The position numbers and the translations under genes were made by a program. From Rosellinia necatrix (lineage: Eukaryota > Ascomycota > Sordariomycetes > Xylariales > Xylariaceae), in the NCBI GenBank assembly GCA_021209875.1, contig JAGYVD010000006.1:558001-622000 (forward strand): DNA of 64,000 nt, in the 5' to 3' direction. Shown here piece after piece: positions 40,251 to 48,709 of the stretch. Position 1 is the stretch's first letter. The number at the start of each line of letters is the position of its first letter. The notes beneath the pieces are model-generated. The model saw only the letters and a list, made by a program, of their open reading frames with translations. It was not told where the DNA came from and made no database searches.

Positions 40251-40259
40251 ATATAGTTA

Positions 40260-42879
40260 TCCTATAATTTTAATAAACTTTTTAATATAAAAAAACAAAG
40301 CTTTTAATTAAATAAATAATTATAACAAAGCTTTTTATGAATTAAAAAAAGCTTTAATAATAACTTTTTTATTAAAATATTATTAATATAAACAACTTAT
40401 AAAAATTAAAACTAATTTATTTAATAAAATTACAGCAGAAATATTATTATAACTATATAAAAATAAATAATATTTTGCAGCTTATTTTTAAAAATATTAT
40501 ATAATGCTGAACTAAACTATAGTATTTTTAATAAAAAAATGCTGGCTATAATTATAGCATTAAAAAATAAAAGCTAAAACTAATAAGCGGTTAAAAAACT
40601 TTTTTGATAATTATAAACTATTAAATATAATATTTAAATTTAAAATAAGCTAAATAAACTAAACTATTTTTAAAATATAATTTTTAATTATTTTTGTTTT
40701 AAAAAAACGTAATAACTAACGTTTTATTATATAAATAAAAAACTTAATAACATAAAAATTAAAAAAAAAACATAAAAATATATAGCGATTTTTAAATTTA
40801 TTATTAGCAAAATAAAAATAAAATTTTTATAAACAGAAAAATATTAAGGTTTTATATCAGCTTTAAAAAAATTAAAAATTAAATAATTTTTAACTAGTTA
40901 ATAAAATATTAAAAAAAACTAAAAAAACTAAAAATAAAAATCTGTTAATAAAAGCTAAAAAACAAAAATAATAACTTTTAACAACTTAAAAACAGATTAA
41001 TAATAATATATAAAAAGCTAATAGTTTCCGATTATTTATATTTAAAAATTAAGCTTATTTAAAAAATTTATAATTATATGCCTACGGCTTATTTAAACAT
41101 AAAACCAAAGAATTAATATTAAAAAAATACTAATAGCCTAGACTAGCTAATAATTATAATATATATATAACAAACTATATAAAATGCTGACCAGCAAAAA
41201 TATTTTATAATAAAACCCCAGGGTTTTTAAAACTATTATTAATTTTTAATTATATATAGCAATATTTAATAATAAAATTTAAATAAATACTTAAAAATAA
41301 ACATAAATATAATAACGCGTTAATTATAATAAACCGTTTAAAAAAAAACATAAATAATTTTTTATATAATATAAGCTATTATAACTAATACAGCAAAAAT
41401 ATATAATAAAAGCTTATATAAAAATATTTAATATATTTATAACTATAATACTAAATAAAAACTATAATTTATTTTAGCTTTTATTAATAAATTATATAAA
41501 TTAATAAGCATAAAATATATATTAGCTTTAATAAAACATTATAAAACTATTAAATAAACAAAAATAATAAACAAATATTTTAACTAATAATTAAAACTTT
41601 ATATTAATTATTATTAAAATAATTAATTAAAATAAATACTAGCAATAAACTATGCTTAAATATTATTACTTTATAAATTTATAAAACTATTGCTATATAA
41701 AATAAAGATAAAAATTTAATATTTTTTAATTTTAACGAATAAAATAAAACAGCTATAAAAAAACTAAAAAAATTATTAATTAAAAAAACATTTAAAACAA
41801 AAACATAAAATAAAGCATTAAAAATAATCTATTTTATAAACTTTACTAAAAACATTTAAAATAAACTTAAACATAAATAATAAAACAAATTAATTATAAA
41901 TAATCAAACTTCAACTTTAATATAAAAAACTATATATTAATATTAAAAAAAATTATAAAAACAAACAGTCCGTTTAATAAATTAAACTATTTTATAATAT
42001 AATAAAACTTTAAAACAATTAATAAAAATAAAAACATGTTTATTTTAAAATATTACTTAATTAAAAATTAATAAACCGATATTATGCCAACTAATTATAA
42101 TTATATTTAAATAACTTCTTATTAGAATAAAAAGCTAAAAACCTGGACAAAAAACTAGTTAAACTATAAAAAAAAAAATTAAAGCTTTAAAAATATATTA
42201 TAAAAAACTATAACATTAAATTAGTTAAAAAAATTAAAATATTAATAATAAATAATACTTAGCAAAAAACTTTAAAAATAATGCAAAATTATTAAAAATT
42301 TTCTATAATATAAATCTAAAAGCAGCAGAACTTCTGATAAAATTAAACAATTAATTATAAGCTGTAAAAAAAAACAGGTTTAACATAATATATAAAAATA
42401 ATAATAAAGCCGTATAAAAAAATATAATAAAACAAAAACAAAAGCAAGAATAAGCTAAAATAAACATAAAAAAAAATAACATAATATAAAAAAACTTATA
42501 TAATAACTTAATAATATAAAAGCTTAAAAAGCATTATATAAATAAATATTTAAAACAATTTTTTTTTATTAAAAAATACTATATAAACATTATATGTTTA
42601 AAACCTAAACATATTTTATAAACAAGCTATTTTTTTTAAAAAAAAGGTAGTTATAAATAACTGGTTTTTTAACTACAGCATACATAGCACGCGCAGAACA
42701 TCCGTACACCTGTTGCCAACTGGTGCGCACAGACTAGACCCACCCCACACACACACTTAGCCAGAATTCTAGTGGGCTAATTCCTTCTATTTACTCTTTC
42801 CTTTCCCATCTATAGATTTTTTATATAATATATCACTTATTGCTGGAGCCTTAACTTCTTATTTGCGACTGGTGCAACA
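40260..42879 (+). mobile_element. Family A copy A3
   Basis: Collinear with A1 over about 4,690-7,072 (landmarks near 40,490-40,690 and 40,965-41,300). It ends in a terminal repeat at 42,649-42,879. The left terminal repeat was not found, so the copy is 5'-truncated or decayed. Confidence 0.65.
42649..42879 (+). repeat. Terminal repeat of A3, first copy
   Basis: Aligns with the other family A ends; junction GACTGGTGCAACA. It keeps GC-richer patches at 42,690-42,800. Confidence 0.75.
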
Positions 42880-43742
42880 ATAATTAATAAAAATAAAAAT
42901 ATATTTATTTTAAAAATATTATTTAATTAAAAATTAATAAAGTAATATTATATTAATTAATTATAATTATATTTAAATAATTTATTATTAAAATAAAAAC
43001 TAATTAAACTATAAAGACAAGAATTTTATAAAAAAACTAAAGCTTTAAAAATATATTATAAAAGTTATAATATTAAATTAATTAAAAATTAAAAATTAAT
43101 AATAAATAATATTTAATAAAAACTTTAAAAATAATATAAAGTTATTAAAAAATTTAGAATATAAATTTAAAAGCAGCAGAACTTTTAATAAAATTAAATA
43201 ATTAGTTATAAGCAAAAAAAAAAACCAAGTTTAATATAATATATAAAAACAATAATAATGCTATATAAAAAATATAATAAAATGAAAAGAAAACCAAGGA
43301 TAAATTAAAATAAACATAAAAAAATAATATAATATAAAAAACTTATATAATAATTTAATAATATAAAAGCTTAAAAATATTATATAAATAAATATCTAAA
43401 GCAATTTTTTTTTTTTGCTAAAAAATATTATATAAAAATTGCACGTTTAAAACCTGGATATGTTTTATAAACAAGCTATTTTTTTAAAGGGGGGGTAGTT
43501 ATGGATGACTGGTTTTTTAACTGTGGCATGCGCGGCACGCGCGGATTATCTGTACACCTGTTGCCAACTGGTGCGCATAGACCAGCTGTAACATATAGAC
43601 TGGACACCCTATACACCTGCACTTAGCCAGAATTCTAGTGGGCTAATTCCTCCCACTTACTCTTTCTTTTTTGATCTGTAGATTTTTGTATAATATATTA
43701 CTGATTCCTGGAGCCTTGACTTCTTATTTGTGACTGGTGCAA
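42880..43742 (+). repeat. Tandem duplication of the family A 3' end
   Basis: This 863-bp stretch repeats 42,015-42,879 (interior 3' part plus terminal repeat) in the same orientation, joined head to tail. It ends in its own terminal repeat (43,497-43,742). The second copy has lost less GC near 43,480-43,740 than the first, including a G7 run and several GCGC stretches. Confidence 0.8.
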
Positions 43743-44290
43743 TATAAGTTATAATTTTTATTATTTTAATATAATCTTAATTAAAGTTTAAAAAAACAGA
43801 TAATTATAATATTATAGTTATTAAATATTTAATACCAGCATAATTAAAGTTTGAAAAAATAATAAATTATTTTAATATATTAATATTTAAATATGATAAT
43901 ATATAAACAGCTAATAAAGCTGTTTAAAATATAATATAAAATTTAATTTAGCTGCTAATAAATTAATTAATTAATTAGCTAACATAAAATATATTAATTT
44001 ATTAAATTTATAAATTAAATAAATTTTAATAAATTTTATTAGCAATAATTAAGCTTAAAAGCTAGCAATTTGATCTCTTTTATAAATAGCACTGCTTAAA
44101 ATATAAAAAAAAACTATATTAAAGTTTAAATATATATAAATATTAAAAAACTAAACATATTTTATCTGCTAGCATAAAAAAGAAATCAGCTAAAATATAA
44201 AGTTGTATAATTATAAAACTTACTGCACTATTTAATAAAAATTATTGAAAATAATATAGTTTAAGTTTATAAAAATATAATATAAATTAA
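43743..44290. other. Unassigned AT-rich DNA
   Basis: RIP-type sequence with no gene or repeat partner seen. It forms the right edge of the main AT block. Confidence 0.5.
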
Positions 44291-44362
44291 ACAAAAGCTT
44301 CTGGTCCTACAGGGACTAAAAGCTTCTTAAGCTAGGTTATTTTATTTAAGCTACATAATCTT

Positions 44363-44389
44363 TATCTAGCTAGCTGCGCTAGCTAGATA
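44363..44389. repeat. Perfect 12-bp hairpin
   Basis: TATCTAGCTAGC, a 3-nt TGC loop, then GCTAGCTAGATA. Role unknown. Confidence 0.85.
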
Positions 44390-44460
44390 GAGAGCCCCCC
44401 TCTTCCTGACTGTGTCACAGCCCTTGTTTAATCACTAGTAGAAGCTATAACTTAGCTTAG

Positions 44461-44567
44461 CTGGCCGGCTTGGCTGGCCGGCTAGGCTAGGCTAGGCTAG
44501 GTCAGGCTAGGTTGGCTCGGTCGGCTAGGTAGGCTAGGCTAGAATAGGCTAAGTTGGCTAAGGCTAG
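44461..44567 (+). repeat. Degenerate GGCTA pentamer array
   Basis: Repeated GGCTA units with CC, TT and GTC variants. It is not the fungal telomere repeat TTAGGG. Confidence 0.8.
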
Positions 44568-45013
44568 AGTCAGTAGAATCAGTAGCTTGGTTAAATTAGC
44601 CAGAATTAACAGATCTGGCTCAAAACGCTAAAAACAATAAAATCGATAAAATCAGTAAAACTGGCTAGAATCAATAAATCCAAGGCTCTGATTAATCAGT
44701 TAGTTAATCAGAGACTTAACTAATTAGTTAGTTGGTAGGATAACACAATTTGCAGCCAATTCCACCAGTTCCTTTACACTTAGCCGCGCAGTACAAACTG
44801 CCGCAGGGCAAAAAAGCCGTTCTTGACCGCGAGACCTAAATAAATAATTCGCAAGAGCTGCTTGGGGAAGTACCCTTAGTCCGATCGTTGCAGAGGCACC
44901 AATCTAATAAGTCTGGTCAGGGGTATAAAGCTGTAAATAGCTGTATTTGCAATATACTGATCTGTATTATGGTATTATATGTGTGTAGGTGATATATAAA
45001 GGTGGTGGAATTC

Positions 45014-45047
45014 TAGGTGCAGTCTTAGAATTCCACCTACTAGTACA
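45014..45047. repeat. Perfect 12-bp hairpin
   Basis: GGTGGAATTCTA and TAGAATTCCACC around a 10-nt loop. Confidence 0.85.
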
Positions 45048-45165
45048 GGTAGGTGGGCCTAGCCCAAGTGGGTCTAGCCCAGGTGGCCTGGGCCACCTTA
45101 TCTAATCTTACAGTAGGGCAACTAGTGGTGCCAAGCCTGGCACCCCTTGCCTACTCTAACAATTT

Positions 45166-45450
45166 CTTTATTGTTATAACCCTAAATAAATTTAATATAT
45201 TATTATATATTTTAATATTTTAGTATAGCATTTATAAAATATAGCCCCTATAATATTATAAAATTTAACCGCTTTTTAAATGTTTATTATTTAATTATGA
45301 TTTTAACCTTCTAATATAAGCTGCAAACTAGTCTTTTTTATTTTAATAAAATAAAAAACAGCAGGTATAATTATACTAAAAAAGTGCAATATTAACTTAT
45401 ATATATTATTCACTTATATAGTACATTATATATAAATATTTTATACTGGC
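45166..45450. other. Last AT-rich strip
   Basis: About 285 bp of AT-rich sequence before composition becomes ordinary near 45,450. No feature seen. Confidence 0.5.
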
Positions 45451-45520
45451 TTCATATCAATTACTGGGTCTCCATCCCATCTATAACTTTGCTTTTCAAC
45501 CGCTACAGCTTCTGTTTCTT

Positions 45521-45754
45521 TTACACATTATAATAATTATACGTTTCTGGAAACAGCTGCTTCCCTAACAACTTAATCACAATACTCCCCTTCACTCCTG
45601 GCCGCAAGCAGGCCTGGATCGCAGGACGGTGATCAATATATTCGCCCTGAGACAGCACTGTCTGAAACTCATTGGAACGGAAGTTTGCTAGTTTATGGGA
45701 CGGCATGACTATTAAAATGTACCGGGCTGGAGTATACGAGTATACAGATATCAA
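45521..45754 (-). CDS. Possible small or partial gene, unrecognised
   Basis: An open stretch of 77 codons on the minus strand. The first ATG in frame (45,704-45,706) gives 61 residues. Composition is ordinary and the peptide looks protein-like, with a mix of charged and hydrophobic residues and no low complexity. I do not recognise it. No signal peptide, membrane segment or convincing intron is visible. It lies divergently upstream of the hydrolase gene at the edge of the AT block, where fragments of broken genes are common, and may be a fragment or chance. Confidence 0.2.
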   Translation of the reverse strand: MISVYSYTPARYILIVMPSHKLANFRSNEFQTVLSQGEYIDHRPAIQACLRPGVKGSIVIKLLGKQLFPETYNYYNV

Positions 45755-45784
45755 ACGACATGAGTGGTGACCGTCATTTGTGCT

Positions 45785-45802
45785 ATATGCCTACAGGCAT
45801 AT
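45785..45802. repeat. Short palindrome upstream of the hydrolase gene
   Basis: ATATGCCT, AC, AGGCATAT: an 8-bp perfect inverted repeat about 520 bp before the hydrolase start codon. It could be a regulator site or chance. Confidence 0.4.
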
Positions 45803-46318
45803 TTAACGGTCGCTGTGATTGAGTGTGCGCCCTGCGTGTCCGTCTGTAGGGATGGCCACGTTGGAGGTTGAAGCCTCATAAGTCAGCTCGGCGTCAGGAA
45901 TGATTTCCCGTGACCCAGTAAATAAATACATCCGCATAACACCTGTCGCGCACGCGCCCTGGATTTATTTGCCCAATACGGAGCAAGACGCAAGGTGGCA
46001 AATACCTATAAACCCTTTGTGCGGTCAGTATATTCATCCGAACAACCGTATCTCCCCACCATGATGATGTAAGGGCAACTTGCCGTGGTACAAGGCCGTG
46101 CCCCTAGCTGAAGCAGCGTACCGTCTGATCGACACTTAGTTACCGCCTCCTGTCGATTCTAGGGAGCCCCTGCTAGAACGATGACCTTGGTCCTACGATC
46201 CTACAATACCTTATGACCTGAAATATTGAAGAGTTCACTCTATACCGAGAACCATATCGAAGGGTTGGGCACAGATTATTTTCCATCAAAGGCAGTTTAC
46301 GATTTAGGCTTCGTCGAT

Positions 46319-47615
46319 ATGGCGGATACACCTCTTACTCAGAACACTCAGCCTCAGTTGCCTATATTGTCGCGATTATACGAAGGCGCCTCTATCACGA
46401 CAGCACAGACTCTGTTTTCGGGTGTAAGGTGGGCGCGAGGATGGTACCAGTGGTTCTATCCGCCCGACCTGAAGCCGGACTTCGTCAAGATATACGAATG
46501 CCGACCGCATTTACCTATTAGGTACGTCGCGACCGAGCTCCTGGGTATTCCCGTTATGGGGCTTGGGTAATATTCATCTAACGATAGCAATTCATTCCGG
46601 TAGCATATTCTTCCCCAGAAATTACGACCAGACGTCGCCCCAAACCCTCCCCGCTATTCTCATGATACATGGGGGTGGGTTCTGCATGGGTAGTCGTGAA
46701 GATGATGACGCTTGGAGCGAGCGCTTCGCCACCGCCCACAATGTCCTCGTCGTAGGGCTGAACTACCGGAAGGCGCCAGCCCATCCATTCCCGACGGCGA
46801 TACATGACCTCGAGGCCCTCGTGCTGGCTGTATTCGATGACGAGAGCTTGCCACTGGACAGGGCACGAATCGCCATCGGCGGGTTTTTCACGGGCGGGAA
46901 TCTAGCCTTGAGTGTATGCCAGTTACCATCCATCCGTACCCATATCAAGCCAGCCGCCGTGGTTGCCATATATCCTTTGGTAGACCAAACCATCCACACG
47001 AGGGAAAAGCTCAGGATGCGACATTACAAACCCGAGTTACAACCAGGGACAAGGGGGAGGTCGGGCGACCCCCTAGCAGGCTGGAGCCAGACTTTCCAAT
47101 GGAGCTACATACCAATCGGCCATGATCTTCGCGACCCCCTCCTCTCGCCATATTTCGCCGCTCGGGATGACCTACCGCCACACATCTTCCTGATAGGGGC
47201 TGAATTAGATCACCTATCGCACGAGGCCTGGAGAATGGCGAATAAACTGGCTGGCCGACCCGTGCCCGCCTTTACCGAACTAGCTGGTCAGGCGAATCTC
47301 GCAGCTGATGGCGAAGACCTCATCCTCGACGACGAGAAGTTCGCGTTCCAGCATATTAGCGAGAATGGTGAACAAACCGCGGGCTGGCTTCTGGTGCCAG
47401 ACGAGACTCATGGCTTCGGTAAGAGGCCCAACCTAGAAGCGCATTAGGCGAGGTTAGACGTTGTGAGCCGTGCTGATTTTAGCCATGCGGCTATAGACCA
47501 TCTATCAACGGCGTTTTACAAGTCGGAAGGGGCTCTGCGGACAGCAGAGCGAAAGACTGTCGCGTACCAACGGTTGGTTAGTCAGTGGCTACACGAGATC
47601 GCCTGGAAATTATGA
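46319..47615 (+). CDS. Alpha/beta hydrolase (fold-3 / HSL-type esterase-lipase), three exons, nucleophile serine lost
   Basis: Three exons (46,319-46,521, 46,604-47,418, 47,497-47,615) give 378 residues. Intron 1 (82 bp) starts GTACGT, has a CTAAC branch site and ends in TAG; intron 2 (78 bp) starts GTAAGA and ends in TAG. Splicing restores one frame through both, and intron 2 rebuilds the HGFDHL motif, strong support for this model. The family hydrolyses esters. The HSL-type oxyanion motif HGGG is at residues 90-93, the acid Asp270 in AELDHLSHEAW and the base His337 in DETHGF. The nucleophile elbow, normally G-(F/Y)-S-A-G-G, reads GFFTGG at 161-166, with Phe163 (TTC, 46,887-46,889) where Ser belongs. 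The product is therefore expected to lack hydrolase activity. No signal peptide is seen, suggesting a cytosolic protein. The frame is open 31 codons upstream but without ATG, so Met at 46,319 is the likely start. Confidence 0.85.
46522..46603 (+). other. Intron 1 of the hydrolase gene
   Basis: 82 bp from GTACGT to GGTAG, with CTAAC at 46,578-46,582, 21 bases from the acceptor. Without it the gene appears frameshifted. Confidence 0.85.
47419..47496 (+). other. Intron 2 of the hydrolase gene
   Basis: 78 bp from GTAAGA to CTATAG. Removal joins G to AC to make Asp340 in HGFDHL and opens the 38-residue C-terminus ending in AWKL. Confidence 0.85.
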
Positions 47616-48709
47616 CTGGGGAAACTTCATGTACTGTGAAGGGGGGAAGGGACCGGTCGGGACCGGAAAAGGCCATGGTGTCATATAGTCGTATTATGGT
47701 ACTACTGTAGGGTTTAGTGTTCGTTGGGGACCTCGCAGATGAGAGCCCGGCCATCTTTTCTTTGCAATCAACACTTGGCTTCATACTAATAGCTATTTTA
47801 TTCCTTGGTGACCAATTCGAACTGTTACTACTACGGTGAACTTCTATCTTAATTACCAGGATTCATCCCACCCGTAATTTTGCTTCCAATCGCTACAGCG
47901 AAGGCAGTTACGTGGCCTGATCTCTAGCCTTTATAAATAGAGTCGAGTCGTACTCAAGCACTCATTACAGGCATACAATTGTTGGCCAAGCCGATACGCC
48001 TATTATCGCAGTTGTTTACCCCTGATAATAGTTCCCAAAATGACACATGGAGTTACAAAAAGAGAGAAATTCTCTCTGTATACTGATTTGCTAGCTATTC
48101 TAGCGCGTCCTAGATGAAGCCCTGGGCTAGATACTTGGTACCGTGCTATTTTTTTAATCGTAACCAACACGCGAAGAGGTAGGAAGAATAGGCAAGTTGA
48201 GGTAAGTGGTCCTACGTCATGTCATGTTATTGACATGACGATAACACCCTTAACAGGGAGGGCAAGCGCAGCGCTAATTTATCGGACAGCATGCTCGGCA
48301 ACTAGCACGAATCCAACATAGCGAATCTTCGTTCGACGGCTAGCCAAATCACCGAAATAGCAGCTAGGAACAACTATGTGCCGCTTCACTGATAGTGGTC
48401 AGACGCAATGATTCCAGATGGTATGGCTCCGAAGACTTGATCCAACCACGTGAGAAGCCGGCCCAGTATTCACACTCGCCCGCTTAGGGGGGCCCTCAAG
48501 CTTCCATGGGCCGCCGCGTGCTCCCTACTCCCTGCAAACGAGTCGGGGAGAGGCTGTGATGTATATAGACCCGGGCCAAATCTCTCGACTTGTCGCCTAT
48601 TATAGCTGTCCCAGTATCAATGAGTCTTGAAGACTGGCCGGACGCATCCCCTGACCCAAGGTTCAGGGGTAATAGCCCCTCTCGGTTTGCTTTACCGAGG
48701 TTACCGAAG
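47616..48709. other. Intergenic region between convergent genes
   Basis: About 1.1 kb between the 3' ends of the hydrolase and the nuclease-like gene. It contains a perfect hairpin (48,215-48,240) and a short palindrome AGAGAGAA/TTCTCTCT at about 48,060-48,076. Open stretches here lack start and splice support. No gene seen. Confidence 0.6.
48215..48240. repeat. Perfect 10-bp hairpin between convergent genes
   Basis: CGTCATGTCA, a 6-nt TGTTAT loop, TGACATGACG. Each arm contains TGACATGAC, so a dimeric regulator site or an RNA hairpin in overlapping 3' UTRs are possible. Confidence 0.6.

Larger units (their letters stand above)
1..44290. other. AT-rich RIP-type block of dead transposons
   Basis: Almost all of this stretch is A+T, with very frequent TpA steps and no open frame of convincing length. 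Aligned repeat copies within it differ mainly by C/T and G/A transitions, and an old coding strand at about 13,400-14,390 carries stops only at positions that could have been Gln codons. Both are what RIP (CpA to TpA in repeats) produces in filamentous ascomycetes. The block runs off the left edge, so its full size is unknown. It could be a centromere core, pericentromeric DNA or a subtelomeric isochore; the sequence alone does not decide. Confidence 0.9.
44291..45165 (-). mobile_element. GC-richer repeat debris at the isochore boundary
   Basis: Composition rises abruptly here. The segment holds a perfect 12-bp hairpin (44,363-44,389), pentamer repeats (44,461-44,567), a perfect 12-bp hairpin (45,014-45,047) and nested GGCC palindromes (45,050-45,100). 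Read on the minus strand, 45,161 starts TGTTAGAGTAGG, a form typical of LTR beginnings. I could not find a matching CA end, a target duplication or a second LTR. An LTR-retrotransposon 5' end lying leftward is therefore a guess. No coding seen. Confidence 0.35.

Noticed and set aside
1..44290. Mitochondrial DNA or a nuclear copy of it
   Set aside because: No rRNA, tRNA or respiratory gene trace. Repeat copies differ by RIP-type transitions and show nested insertions with target duplications.
44461..44567. Telomeric or subtelomeric repeat
   Set aside because: The unit is GGCTA, not TTAGGG, the array is short and degenerate, and it is internal.
46226..46570. Hydrolase as two frameshifted halves (a broken gene)
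   Set aside because: The apparent shift at 46,522-46,603 is a canonical intron, and a second intron restores the C-terminus. Structurally the gene is intact.
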